Shown here: piece after piece, positions 1 through 8,877 of the stretch
Layout: each line of letters begins with the position of its first letter
How positions within the stretch are numbered: the first letter of the stretch is position 1
DNA from: JBEEJL01 sp049698095
Lineage (GTDB): Bacteria > Pseudomonadota > Gammaproteobacteria > Burkholderiales > JBEEJL01
Length of the DNA stretch: 34,198 nucleotides
NCBI GenBank assembly: GCA_049698095.1
Contig: JBAVXA010000088.1
Coordinates: 1 to 34,198 of the forward strand
Reading direction: 5' to 3'
Position numbers and translations under genes: made by a program
The notes under the pieces: generated by a model
Told to the model about the DNA's origin: nothing
Databases searched by the model: none
Seen by the model: only the letters and a program-made list of their open reading frames with translations

Positions 1-46
1 ACCTTGCGACGACACACGCATTCAAACCAAGTGTCTTTTTTTTGCA

Positions 47-1774
47 ATGCCTGTGCCAGCAATGAAACAAACAGAGAAACCATCAGCCGTGATTACCATT
101 CCCCTGGTTGAAGTTAAAAAACGCCTCAAGCAAATCGGCAAGACCAAGGGCCGTGCCGTCGAGCCGCTGGCACAGGACGAAATCCGCGGCCTGCTTGGCA
201 GCCTGCCGCGCCGCCGCGATTTACTCATCGAATATTTGCATCTGATTCAGGACAAATACCGGCATATTTCGGCCCGCCATTTGGCCGCGCTGGCCGCAGA
301 GATGAAATTGCCCATGGCGGAAGTTTACGAAGTGGCGACGTTTTATCACCACTTCGATGTCGTTAAGGAAAACGAACTCGCGCCGCCAGCTCTGACGGTG
401 CGGGTTTGCGATTCGGTTTCCTGCCACCTCGCCGGCGCCGATAAACTGGTCGATGACCTTACCGCCGCGCTGGGTAGCGGCGTCCGCGTCCAGCGCGTGC
501 CGTGTGTCGGGCGCTGCGACACTGCGCCGGTTGCCGTCGTCGGGCAGAACCCGGTCGATCACGCCACCAGCGAGCGCGTCGCGCAAACTGCCGCGCAAAA
601 CCAGATCGCGCCGACGCTGCCCGATTACATAAATTACGATGCGTATAAAAAAGACGGCGGTTATCAATTGCTGCGCGACTGCGTCGCCGGCAAACGCGAT
701 GTCGAAGCGGTGATAAGCGAAATGGAACACGCCGGATTGCGCGGCCTCGGCGGCGCCGGATTTCCCGCAGGGAGAAAATGGCGCATCGTGCGCGCCGAAG
801 CCGCGCCGAAACTCATGGCGGTAAACATCGACGAAGGCGAGCCCGGGACATTCAAGGATCGCTATTACCTGGAACGCGATCCACATCGTTTTCTTGAAGG
901 TATGCTGGTAGCCGCATGGGCTGTCGGAGTTGACGAGATTTATGTGTATCTACGCGACGAGTACGCCGCGTGCCGGGAAATCCTCGAGCGCACGATCGGC
1001 GCACTGATGGTCGATCCGCCATGCAAAATACCGCCGATTCATCTGCGCCGCGGCGCGGGTGCCTATATCTGCGGCGAAGAATCGGCGATGATCGAGTCGA
1101 TTGAAGGCAAGCGCGGCATGCCGCGCCTGCGTCCGCCGTATGTCGCGCAGGTTGGGCTGTTCGGCAGGCCGACGCTGGAACACAATATGGAAACCCTGTA
1201 TTGGGTGCGCGACATTATTGAATTGGGCGGCGCGTGGTTCGCCTCGCACGGCCGCCATGACCGGAAAGGGCTGCGCTCCTTTTCCGTTAGCGGCCGCGTG
1301 CAGAAGCCCGGCGTGCACGTGGCGCCGGCGGGAATCACCTTGCTTGAATTGATCGACGAATATTGCGGCGGCATGTTGCCGGGCCACGAGCTTTACGGCT
1401 ATTTGCCCGGCGGCGCGTCTGGCGGAATTCTTCCGGCGTCGCTGGCGAATATCCCGCTGGATTTCGATACCCTGACCGAGTATGGATGTTTCATCGGCTC
1501 GGCAGCCATCGTGGTATTTTCCCAGCGCGACAAGGCACGAGATATCTCATTGAATTTATTGAATTTTTTTAAACACGAATCGTGCGGTCAATGTACGCCT
1601 TGTCGTGTCGGTACAGATAAGTCAACGCAATTGCTGGCCGAGAAAAGATGGAACCAGCCGTTGGTCAAAGAGCTCTCACAGGCCATGATGGATGCATCGA
1701 TATGCGGCCTCGGCCAGGCCGCGCCGAACCCGATGCTGTGTGTAATCAAATATTTCAGTCACGAGATTAATTGA
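47..1774 (+). CDS. fdhB: NAD-linked formate dehydrogenase beta subunit (NuoE-NuoF fusion)
   Basis: This is the electron-output (NAD-reducing) subunit of a cytoplasmic formate dehydrogenase, 575 aa. Residues about 40-190 are a NuoE-type thioredoxin-like domain with all four [2Fe-2S] ligands (C121, C126, C153, C157). Residues about 200-575 are NuoF-like: a Gly-rich FMN/NAD motif near 231-242, a GEPGTFKDR motif near 264-272, and a [4Fe-4S] site at C513, C516, C519 and C553. In Cupriavidus-type Fds enzymes NuoE and NuoF functions are separate proteins (FdsG, FdsB). The fused form and its length fit the two-subunit enzyme type exemplified by FDH1 of Methylobacterium extorquens. The ATG at 47 was used; an in-frame ATG at 62 is possible, and neither has a clear Shine-Dalgarno. 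The catalytic gene follows after 4 bp, so the two form an operon. A NuoEF-type hydrogenase subunit is excluded by that partner. Confidence 0.93.
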   Translation: MPVPAMKQTEKPSAVITIPLVEVKKRLKQIGKTKGRAVEPLAQDEIRGLLGSLPRRRDLLIEYLHLIQDKYRHISARHLAALAAEMKLPMAEVYEVATFYHHFDVVKENELAPPALTVRVCDSVSCHLAGADKLVDDLTAALGSGVRVQRVPCVGRCDTAPVAVVGQNPVDHATSERVAQTAAQNQIAPTLPDYINYDAYKKDGGYQLLRDCVAGKRDVEAVISEMEHAGLRGLGGAGFPAGRKWRIVRAEAAPKLMAVNIDEGEPGTFKDRYYLERDPHRFLEGMLVAAWAVGVDEIYVYLRDEYAACREILERTIGALMVDPPCKIPPIHLRRGAGAYICGEESAMIESIEGKRGMPRLRPPYVAQVGLFGRPTLEHNMETLYWVRDIIELGGAWFASHGRHDRKGLRSFSVSGRVQKPGVHVAPAGITLLELIDEYCGGMLPGHELYGYLPGGASGGILPASLANIPLDFDTLTEYGCFIGSAAIVVFSQRDKARDISLNLLNFFKHESCGQCTPCRVGTDKSTQLLAEKRWNQPLVKELSQAMMDASICGLGQAAPNPMLCVIKYFSHEIN

Positions 1775-1778
1775 ATCC

Positions 1779-4574
1779 ATGTCCGCCTTGCCCGAAACCG
1801 AGTCTACAACCGTCGTGTTCAATCTGAATGGCAAACAGGTCGCCGGCGGCGTCGATGAAACGCTGCTGCAGATCGCCCGGCGCAATGGCGTTGAGATTCC
1901 GCACCTTTGCTATAAAGACGGAATGCGACCAGACGGCAATTGCCGTGCATGTGTGGTGGAAATAAAAGGCGAGCGGGTGCTGGCGCCGTCGTGCTGCCGC
2001 TATCCGAAGGCTGGCATGGAAGTGTCCAGCCACAACGACCGCGCGCTCGCCGCGCAGAAAATGGTGCTCGAATTGTTGCTGAGCGACATGCCCGATGATT
2101 GCCACTCGCGCGATGACGAGTTGCGCGACTGGTCGGAAAAAATGCGCGTCGGCAAACCGCGCTTTGATCGCCGTGCGCAACCGCAGATGGATAGTTCCCA
2201 TCCCGCCATTGCCGTCAACCTCGAAGCGTGTATACAGTGCGGCCGCTGCGTGCGTGCGTGTCGCGAAGTGCAGATGAATGACGTAATCGGATTTGCCGGA
2301 CGCGGCAGCCATTCGAAAATCGTCTTCGATTTCGACGACCCGATGGGCGAATCCACCTGCGTCGGTTGCGGCGAATGTGTGCAGGCATGTCCTACCGGCG
2401 CATTGGCGCCGGGCAACGGCGCGGCGCTGCAGGAGCCTGCCAAGGAAGTCGATTCGCTCTGTCCGTTCTGCGGCGTCGGCTGCCAGGTCACCTACAAGGT
2501 CAAGCACAACACGATTATCGATGTCGAAGGGCGTGACGGCCCGGCCAACCACGGCAGGCTGTGCGTCAAAGGCCGCTACGGCACGGACTACGTACATCAC
2601 CCGCAGCGCCTGACCAAGCCGCTGATACGCCGCGAGGGTATCCGCAAGACCGCCGACTTCACCGTAGACCCGGCGAATTTTCAATCGGTATTCCGCGAGG
2701 CGAGTTGGGACGAAGCGCTGGATCTGGTTGCGGCGAAACTGAAAAGCATCCGCGCCACGTTCGGCGCGCATGCGCTTGCCGGTTTCGGCTCGGCCAAGTG
2801 CAGTAATGAAGAAGCGTATTTATTCCAGAAGCTGGTGCGGACCGGCTTCGGCAACAACAACGTCGACCATTGCACGCGCCTGTGCCACGCATCCAGTGTC
2901 GCCGCGCTGCTGGAAGGAATCGGCTCCGGCGCGGTGTCGAACCCGGTGCACGACGTGCAATATTCCGATGTGATTTTCATCATCGGCGCGAACCCGACGT
3001 CGAATCATCCGGTCGCCGCGACGTTTATCAAGAATGCCGTCGAGCGCGGCGCGAAGTTGATCATCGCCGATCCGCGCTTGTCGGATTTATCCCGCCATGC
3101 CACGCATGCGTTGCAGTTCAAGGCCGACACCGACGTGGCCTTGCTCAACGCGATCATGCATGTGATTGTGGAGGAGGGCCTGACCGATGCGGATTTCATA
3201 CAACGGCGCACCAGCGGCTTCGACGCCCTGAAACAAAATCTCAAGGACTACAGTCCGGCAGCGATGGCGCCGATTTGCGGCATCGATGCCGAAACCATCA
3301 AGGCGGTCGCGCGCCTCTACGCTACCTCCAAAGCGTCCATGATCTTGTGGGGCATGGGCATATCGCAACATATCCACGGCACCGACAACGCACGTTGCCT
3401 GATTGCCCTGTCATTAATGACCGGGCAGATCGGCCGCCGCGGCAGCGGTCTGCATCCGTTGCGCGGACAAAATAATGTGCAGGGCGCTTCCGATGCCGGA
3501 TTGATTCCGATGATGTTCCCGGACTATCACCGTACCGATAACGATGTTTATCGGGCGAAAATGGAAAAGCTGTGGGATGCAAAACTTGATCCGGCGCCCG
3601 GCCTCACCGTGGTCGAAATCATGAAGGCTATTCATGCTGGCAGTATCAGGGGCATGTATATCATGGGCGAAAACCCCGCCATGTCCGACCCGGATTTGCA
3701 ACATGCGCGCGCGTCGCTGGCGGAACTGGATTTCCTTGCGGTGCAGGATATCTTCATGACCGAAACCGCGGCGTTTGCCGACGTGGTTTTGCCCGCCAGT
3801 GCTTTTGCGGAAAAAACCGGCACCTACACCAACACGGATCGCACGGTGCAGATGGCGCGTCAGGCCTTGCAATCCCCGGGCGACGCCAGGCCGGATTGGT
3901 GGATTACGGTGCAAATCGCAAGGCGTCTCGGCCTTGGCTGGGATTATCCGTCGCCGAAAGAAATTTTTGACGAAATGCGCCAGACCATGCCGAGCATCGG
4001 CGGAATGACGTGGGAGCGCCTGCAGCAGGACGGCGCCATCACCTATCCGTGCGAAAAAGAAGGTGACGTTGGCGAGGAGGTGGTGTTTGTCGATCATTTC
4101 CACACCAGCGACGGCAAGGCGAAATTTGTCCCTGCCAGATTCACGCCGGCGGCGGAGCGGCCGGATCAGGATTATCCGTTTGTGTTGATCACCGGCCGCC
4201 AGCTCGAGCACTGGCATACCGGCGCCATGACCCGACGCTCGCCGGCGCTGAACGCGATCGAGTCAGGTCCGACAGTGTCGCTTCACCCCGCAGACCTGCA
4301 GTCGCTGGGCGTGAAAGCCGGCGAAACCATCACTGTCCAATCCCGCCGCGGCAGTATCGTGCTCGCCGCGCGTGCCGACGCTAACATGCCGCGCAATACC
4401 GTATTCATACCATTCGCCTATGTCGAGGCAGCGGCAAATCTTCTCACCAATCCCGCGCTGGATCCGTTCGGCAAGATTCCGGAGTTCAAATATTGCGCGG
4501 TGAAAGTCGAGCGCGGCGGGACGTTGGCCGCGCCTGCGTTCACTTACGCCGCACGTTCTTCGCCGCCGGCCTGA
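1779..4574 (+). CDS. fdhA: Formate dehydrogenase catalytic alpha subunit (Mo/W-bisPGD)
   Basis: This subunit oxidises formate to CO2 and passes electrons to FdhB for NAD reduction. In order along 931 aa: a NuoG-like [2Fe-2S] domain (C44, C55, C58, C72), two ferredoxin-type [4Fe-4S] sites (C151, C154, C157, C161 and C194, C197, C200, C204), the cofactor-domain [4Fe-4S] site (C228, C231, C235, C262), then the bis-molybdopterin domain and a C-terminal dinucleotide-binding domain from about 810. The metal ligand is Cys369, followed by catalytic His370 in the context RLCHASS, so the enzyme is Cys-type and needs no selenocysteine. The extra His-Cys3 cluster of NuoG is not preserved: the matching region (102-116) has only C108. 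No fdhD/fdsC chaperone or fdsD gene follows in this window. Whether the metal is Mo or W cannot be read from sequence. Confidence 0.94.
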   Translation: MSALPETESTTVVFNLNGKQVAGGVDETLLQIARRNGVEIPHLCYKDGMRPDGNCRACVVEIKGERVLAPSCCRYPKAGMEVSSHNDRALAAQKMVLELLLSDMPDDCHSRDDELRDWSEKMRVGKPRFDRRAQPQMDSSHPAIAVNLEACIQCGRCVRACREVQMNDVIGFAGRGSHSKIVFDFDDPMGESTCVGCGECVQACPTGALAPGNGAALQEPAKEVDSLCPFCGVGCQVTYKVKHNTIIDVEGRDGPANHGRLCVKGRYGTDYVHHPQRLTKPLIRREGIRKTADFTVDPANFQSVFREASWDEALDLVAAKLKSIRATFGAHALAGFGSAKCSNEEAYLFQKLVRTGFGNNNVDHCTRLCHASSVAALLEGIGSGAVSNPVHDVQYSDVIFIIGANPTSNHPVAATFIKNAVERGAKLIIADPRLSDLSRHATHALQFKADTDVALLNAIMHVIVEEGLTDADFIQRRTSGFDALKQNLKDYSPAAMAPICGIDAETIKAVARLYATSKASMILWGMGISQHIHGTDNARCLIALSLMTGQIGRRGSGLHPLRGQNNVQGASDAGLIPMMFPDYHRTDNDVYRAKMEKLWDAKLDPAPGLTVVEIMKAIHAGSIRGMYIMGENPAMSDPDLQHARASLAELDFLAVQDIFMTETAAFADVVLPASAFAEKTGTYTNTDRTVQMARQALQSPGDARPDWWITVQIARRLGLGWDYPSPKEIFDEMRQTMPSIGGMTWERLQQDGAITYPCEKEGDVGEEVVFVDHFHTSDGKAKFVPARFTPAAERPDQDYPFVLITGRQLEHWHTGAMTRRSPALNAIESGPTVSLHPADLQSLGVKAGETITVQSRRGSIVLAARADANMPRNTVFIPFAYVEAAANLLTNPALDPFGKIPEFKYCAVKVERGGTLAAPAFTYAARSSPPA

Positions 4575-4720
4575 TAAACCCTGCCGCGGGTCTGCGCCGT
4601 GGCGTTGAATTCCCGTCCGTTCTTTGCCACAATCCCTGTGCTATTGTGACTGGCCGGTTTCCGCCGCCATTTACGATTAAGCCATATACTTATATATATC
4701 GTCATGATCCGGGGTGTACC

Positions 4721-4969
4721 GTGGCAAGACTGCTGTTAATTGCGTTGGTCGGCTTTATTGCCTATTTTCTGGTCAAGAGCTATTTCAACAAGCTTAACCA
4801 GCCGCGCCGCCGGTCCGATGCGCCAGGCGACGACAAGAACGGCGAAAAAACCATGGTCCGCTGCGCCCATTGCGGCATCCATGCGCCGCGAGCCGACAGT
4901 GTGCTGGAGAACGGCAAGTATTTTTGCAGCGAAGAGCATCTTCGCCTCGGCGAAAAAAATGAAGCCTGA
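4721..4969 (+). CDS. PP0621-family small membrane-anchored zinc-ribbon-like protein
   Basis: An 82-aa protein with one N-terminal transmembrane segment (about 3-20), a basic linker, and a C-terminal module with two Cys pairs (CAHC near residues 48-51 and a later FCSEEH) that looks like a small metal-binding knuckle. This layout matches the PP0621 family found beside PilS/PilR-type genes in many beta- and gammaproteobacteria; its function is unknown. The GTG at 4721 is chosen because the frame upstream of it has no family-like sequence and the membrane segment begins there. Its 3' end overlaps the next gene by 11 bp, implying translational coupling with the histidine kinase. Confidence 0.8.
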   Translation: MARLLLIALVGFIAYFLVKSYFNKLNQPRRRSDAPGDDKNGEKTMVRCAHCGIHAPRADSVLENGKYFCSEEHLRLGEKNEA

Positions 4970-6611
4970 CGGCGCGAGCGCGATTCCATCCCCGCCCGCT
5001 GTCGATGCGTCGCATGGAATACTGCAACGGCTCCAGTTGAATGAAGTGACGGCCGCGCCCGAGAGCTACTGGAATTCGCTGACCTATTTCAATTTTTATC
5101 GTGGCGTGGTTGCGCTGGTATTTTTTTCCACGCTATTATTTTTCCGCGGACAATCCGCTTTCGGTTCCGAAGCGCCGCGTATGTTTTTCATTACCTGTGC
5201 AGGGTATTTTTTCAGCAGCCTGGCGTTTGCGTGGATGATCCGCCGGCGCCGTCCGGCATTCCCGATACAGCTGCAATTGCAGGTGTTAAGCGACATTGTC
5301 TGCCTCGCGATCCTGATGTACGCCAGCGGCGGAATCCGCAGCGGCGTGGGCCTGATGTTGCTGATCAGCATGATGGCGGCGGGTTTGGTCAGCCGCGGCC
5401 GCATCGCGTTGTTTCACGCGGCGGCGGCGACGATTTGCGTGCTGTTTGTCGAGTTCTACCGCGATATAGGATCGGAAATTCCATCGGCGGATTACTTGCA
5501 GAGCGGGTTGCTGTCGAGCGGATTTTTCGTCACTGCATGGCTTGCCCACACCTTGGCGAAATATTCGCAGGAGAGCGCGCAGCTCGCGGCAAAGCGCGGC
5601 AAGGATCTGCTTAACCTGGCGCAAGTCAACCAACTGGTGATCCAGGATCTGTCCGATGGCGTGCTGGTCATCGACGGCGACGAAAACGTGCGTAGCGCGA
5701 ACCGGCAAGCGGAAAATTATCTCGGCAGCGTGCTGACCCGCCCTGGCGTAAGGCTGCGCGACGCGTCGCTCGACCTCGCGATGCGCCTGGAGCGCTGGCG
5801 CCTGCGGCCGCAGGAAAAATTCAGTCCGATGAATGCGCCGTTGCAAAATACGACGTTGGAGACTCGCTTTGTTTCCATCGGCGAAAGCGAGCCGAGGCCC
5901 ACGGTGATATTTTTGCGTGACCTCAGTCTGCAGCAATCCGCCGCGCAGCAAATCAAGCTGGCCGCGCTGGGTAGACTGACCGCCAGCATTGCGCACGAAA
6001 TCCGCAACCCGCTCAGCTCGATCAACCACGCCGCCGAGTTGATGCAGGAGGGTGAGCACGTTGCGGCGACAGATGCACGGCTGCTGCAAATCATTCGCGA
6101 TAATTCGCTGCGCCTCGATCGCATGGTGCAGGAGGTGCTGAATCTGAATCGGCGCGAACACGCGGTCCCGGTCGCAATATCGCCTAAAACATATCTAATT
6201 GATTTTATTGAAGAATTTTCGCAAATCGAAAAAATTCCCCAAACGGCGTTTTCGCTTGAAATAGAAACCGATCAAGCGTTCAGTTTTGACCGCACACACC
6301 TCAATCAGGTATTGTGGAACCTCACCCGCAATGCGTGGCGGCATTGTCAGCAGCAAGCTAACAGTATTCGTATTTGTTTCGCACGCGCCCCCATGGAAAA
6401 CATGCTTCAACTCGACATTATCGACGACGGTCCCGGCGTGGATCCTGCCCTGCAGGATCAGCTGTTTGAGCCATTTTTTACCACTGAGTCGCAAGGCACC
6501 GGCCTTGGTCTATATATTGCGCGCGAAGTCTGCGAGGCCAATGGAGGCCGTCTGGAATACGTCAGCGTCGCGCCCGGCGGGCAGTTCCGCATTCTGCTGC
6601 GGGAGGCGTGA
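4959..6611 (+). CDS. pilS: PilS-type membrane sensor histidine kinase
   Basis: A 550-aa inner-membrane kinase. About six hydrophobic segments lie between residues 45 and 200, followed by a PAS-like region (about 215-325), a dimerisation/phosphoacceptor domain with the H-box IAHEIRNP (His346), and an ATPase domain with an N-box around N458, a G1 box DDGPGVD near 489 and a G2 box GTGLGL near 513. This domain order is that of PilS, which senses pilin levels in the membrane and controls type IV pilus transcription through PilR. The ATG at 4959 lies inside the end of the preceding gene; longer in-frame extensions are only shadow sequence of that gene. The response regulator starts one base after its stop. 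No pilin gene is visible, so the actual stimulus and regulon are inferred by family. Confidence 0.87.
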   Translation: MKPDGASAIPSPPAVDASHGILQRLQLNEVTAAPESYWNSLTYFNFYRGVVALVFFSTLLFFRGQSAFGSEAPRMFFITCAGYFFSSLAFAWMIRRRRPAFPIQLQLQVLSDIVCLAILMYASGGIRSGVGLMLLISMMAAGLVSRGRIALFHAAAATICVLFVEFYRDIGSEIPSADYLQSGLLSSGFFVTAWLAHTLAKYSQESAQLAAKRGKDLLNLAQVNQLVIQDLSDGVLVIDGDENVRSANRQAENYLGSVLTRPGVRLRDASLDLAMRLERWRLRPQEKFSPMNAPLQNTTLETRFVSIGESEPRPTVIFLRDLSLQQSAAQQIKLAALGRLTASIAHEIRNPLSSINHAAELMQEGEHVAATDARLLQIIRDNSLRLDRMVQEVLNLNRREHAVPVAISPKTYLIDFIEEFSQIEKIPQTAFSLEIETDQAFSFDRTHLNQVLWNLTRNAWRHCQQQANSIRICFARAPMENMLQLDIIDDGPGVDPALQDQLFEPFFTTESQGTGLGLYIAREVCEANGGRLEYVSVAPGGQFRILLREA

Positions 6612-6612
6612 T

Positions 6613-7968
6613 ATGCGTCGTGTCCTGGTGGTTGATGATGAAGCCGACATTCGCGAATTGCTGATGATGACGCTGAGCAAAATGGGGGTCGACAGCGATA
6701 CGGCGGAAACCTGCGCAGAAGCGTTCGAATACCTAAACGGCAATGCCTATGATCTGTGCCTGACCGACATGCGATTGCCCGATGGCAGCGGACTGAAAGT
6801 GCTTGCGCATATTGCGGAAAACTACCCCAACATCCCGGTCGCCGTGATTACCGCGTATGGCAGCGCCGAGAACGCCGTCGCGGCGCTTAAAGCCGGCGCA
6901 TTCGACTATCTTGCCAAGCCCATCGGCCTCAAGGAATTGCGCGATCTGGTCAACGCGGCGCTCAAATTGCCGCAACAGAACACGCGAAAAACCGTCAATG
7001 AAAAACCGGAAGCCGCGTCGGGGCCGATGCTGCTCGGCGATTCCGCGCCGATCAGAAAAGCGCGTGAGATGATCGACAAGCTCGCGCGCAGCCAGGCGCC
7101 CGTGTACGTGACCGGTGAATCGGGCAGCGGCAAGGAAGTGGCAGCACGCACCATTCACGCCAAGAGCGCGCGCGCCGATGCACCGTTTGTCCCGGTTAAC
7201 TGCGGCGCTATTCCGGAAAACCTGATGGAAAGCGAATTCTTTGGTTACAAAAAAGGCGCTTTTACGGGCGCCGACAGCGACAAAATCGGTTTTTTTCAGG
7301 CGGCCAACGGCGGCACATTATTTCTCGACGAAGTCGCCGACCTGCCGCTGGCGATGCAGGTGAAACTATTGCGTGTAATCCAGGAGAAAAAAGTCCGCCG
7401 CATCGGCGACACCGCGGAAGCGGCGATCGACGTGAGAATCATCAGCGCGACGCATCAGGCTTTGGCCGAGCGCGTTGAAGACGGCCGATTCCGCCAGGAT
7501 TTATATTACCGGCTGAACGTCATCGAACTCAAAATGCCCAGCTTGCGCCAGATTCCCGAAGATATTCCGGTCATTGCGCGATCAATACTCGCACGCTTTG
7601 CCAAACAGAGTGGCGGCGCCGTTCCGACGATCGATGAGGCTGCCATGAAGGCGCTGCAGCAATACGATTTCCCCGGCAACGTGCGCGAGTTGGAGAACGT
7701 ACTCGAGCGCGCGCTGGCGCTTTGCGGTGGCAACAAAATCGGCAAGGACGATTTGTATTTGAGCGAGGTCGGCGATGCCGACAACGAGCTGACCGGCTCG
7801 CTCCAGCCGGGAGAGTTGCCGCTTGAAGATTATCTTGACCGGGTTGAACGAGACGCCATCATGCAGGCGCTGGAAAAAACGCGCTACAACAAGACCGCCG
7901 CCGCGAAACTGCTGGGAATAACTTTCCGTGCGCTGCGCTACCGGCTCGACCGGCTCGGGATTGATTGA
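6613..7968 (+). CDS. pilR: PilR-type sigma-54-dependent response regulator (NtrC family)
   Basis: A 451-aa transcriptional activator. The receiver domain (1-120) has the acidic pair D8/D9, phosphoacceptor Asp52 and Lys102. The AAA+ domain has Walker A GESGSGKE (168-175), the sigma-54 contact loop GAFTGA exactly conserved (215-220) and Walker B FLDE (237-240). The last about 50 residues form a Fis-type helix-turn-helix. It is expected to be phosphorylated by the kinase encoded just upstream and to drive RpoN promoters, classically pilA. The start at 6613 begins directly with the conserved receiver strand and lies one base after the pilS stop. I found no convincing RpoN promoter (TGGCAC-N5-TTGCW) within the window, so its targets are elsewhere. 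Confidence 0.92.
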   Translation: MRRVLVVDDEADIRELLMMTLSKMGVDSDTAETCAEAFEYLNGNAYDLCLTDMRLPDGSGLKVLAHIAENYPNIPVAVITAYGSAENAVAALKAGAFDYLAKPIGLKELRDLVNAALKLPQQNTRKTVNEKPEAASGPMLLGDSAPIRKAREMIDKLARSQAPVYVTGESGSGKEVAARTIHAKSARADAPFVPVNCGAIPENLMESEFFGYKKGAFTGADSDKIGFFQAANGGTLFLDEVADLPLAMQVKLLRVIQEKKVRRIGDTAEAAIDVRIISATHQALAERVEDGRFRQDLYYRLNVIELKMPSLRQIPEDIPVIARSILARFAKQSGGAVPTIDEAAMKALQQYDFPGNVRELENVLERALALCGGNKIGKDDLYLSEVGDADNELTGSLQPGELPLEDYLDRVERDAIMQALEKTRYNKTAAAKLLGITFRALRYRLDRLGID

Positions 7969-8055
7969 GGATGAGCGGCAGGCCATAGGCAGGTCGATCG
8001 CGACAACGTGATTGCGTTGGCCGGCACAATAATAATTGTGAAAGGAGCGGATACC

Positions 8056-8442
8056 ATGATGCAAAAACCCGATGACATCCTGAAACAATGGATGCACTAC
8101 GTCAATACGCATAACGTTGCCGGATTGTTATCGCTCTACGATGAACAGGCGGTATTGATACCGACTTTTTCCAATCGCCTGTTAAACTCGCCTGAAAAAA
8201 TACGTGAATATTTTGAACGGTTGGGCGGACGCGATGAGCTGAGCATAGCGCTACACGAAAAAACGCTTATTTCACAGGCGGTGAAACAAGACATGCATTC
8301 GCTCTGCGGAATTTACTGCTGGCGTTTTGCCATTGATGGAGAGCTATTCAGTTTCGAGGCGCGTTTCAGTTATCTGCTGAATCTCGCCGCGGATAAGCCC
8401 ATTCTGCAACATCACTCGTCGCAAATCCCGCGCATGATCTGA
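8056..8442 (+). CDS. NTF2-like (SnoaL/DUF4440-type) small protein
   Basis: A 128-aa cytoplasmic protein with the cone-shaped NTF2-like fold signature. It has an N-terminal helix with W and HN, the segment GLLSLYDEQAVLIPTFS, a helix ending in YFERL, and later strands rich in aromatic residues. Relatives are ketosteroid-isomerase-like proteins of varied or unknown role, so no substrate can be named. A strong AAAGGAG lies 8 bp before the ATG at 8056, which decides this start over an in-frame upstream start at 8008. It is transcribed in the same direction as pilR, 87 bp downstream, and may be a separate unit. Confidence 0.75.
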   Translation: MMQKPDDILKQWMHYVNTHNVAGLLSLYDEQAVLIPTFSNRLLNSPEKIREYFERLGGRDELSIALHEKTLISQAVKQDMHSLCGIYCWRFAIDGELFSFEARFSYLLNLAADKPILQHHSSQIPRMI

Positions 8443-8539
8443 TTTGTCGGCCGCGCCGCGGCGGCAAAAATGTGCCTGGCACGAATGAAGGGCAGGGTGC
8501 GATGCTCGTTGCGCGACCTTAGCGGCCTGTTCTTTGCGC

Positions 8540-8713
8540 GGGTTTGGCGTCGGTGCATCCTCTCCCGCATCAAAGGGAAGCGTGATGACTGTCGGACTTG
8601 CCCTGGATTACCAGGAATTCGTTGCACTGAACAGCGGGCCGCATTTTACTTTCACCCCGGCGATTTCGTTTGCCGCATATTGCGATAATCAGGTGGAGAT
8701 CGAACGGGTCTGA
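8540..8713 (+). pseudogene. Remnant of a PhnB-like VOC (glyoxalase-fold) gene
   Basis: In one frame from about 8540 to the TGA at 8711-8713 the DNA encodes a segment with motifs GSVMTV, QEFVALN, GPHFTF, AISF and a final QVEIERV. These are, in order, the conserved middle of PhnB-like VOC proteins (family consensus GSVMTVxFxLxGQEFxALNGGPxFxFxxAISF). The N-terminal third is not recognisable upstream and the frame stops where the family continues with a Trp and the C-terminal half. No intact VOC gene is present. The following DNA to 8877 contains another short open stretch ending at a TAA near 8810 that I cannot assign. Confidence 0.6.
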
Positions 8714-8807
8714 GGGGCGCAAAGGACGTCAAAACCCCCTTCACAGGAGAGCCGTGCATTGAGCAGGTGTTCGAGGCGCGCTTTCGCGCGCTTGGTGGAG
8801 TCGATTT

Positions 8808-8848
8808 GTAAACTTCTATTTCGGTAAACTTTTGTTTGCCGTAAACTT
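8808..8848 (+). repeat. Three direct copies of GTAAACTT upstream of ampD
   Basis: The octamer GTAAACTT occurs at 8808-8815, 8824-8831 and 8841-8848, giving start-to-start spacings of 16 and 17 bp, and the array ends 29 bp before the proposed ampD start. Regular spacing of about one and a half helical turns suggests a binding array for an unidentified regulator, though a decayed repeat is possible. Confidence 0.55.
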
Positions 8849-8877
8849 TGCGTCCGGTCGCAGATTAAATTTTTTTG

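Noticed and set aside
2880..2890. Possible selenocysteine at the formate dehydrogenase active site
   Set aside because: The codon at residue 369 is TGC (Cys), with no in-frame TGA in the gene.
6180..6225. A sequence inside pilS similar to the IHF-like repeats (CTAATTGATTTTATTG)
   Set aside because: It encodes conserved kinase sequence and fails the YAA positions of the consensus, so it is chance similarity.
8470..8688. A 72-codon open frame after the NTF2-like gene
   Set aside because: Another frame of the same DNA carries the VOC remnant, while this frame has no recognisable features.
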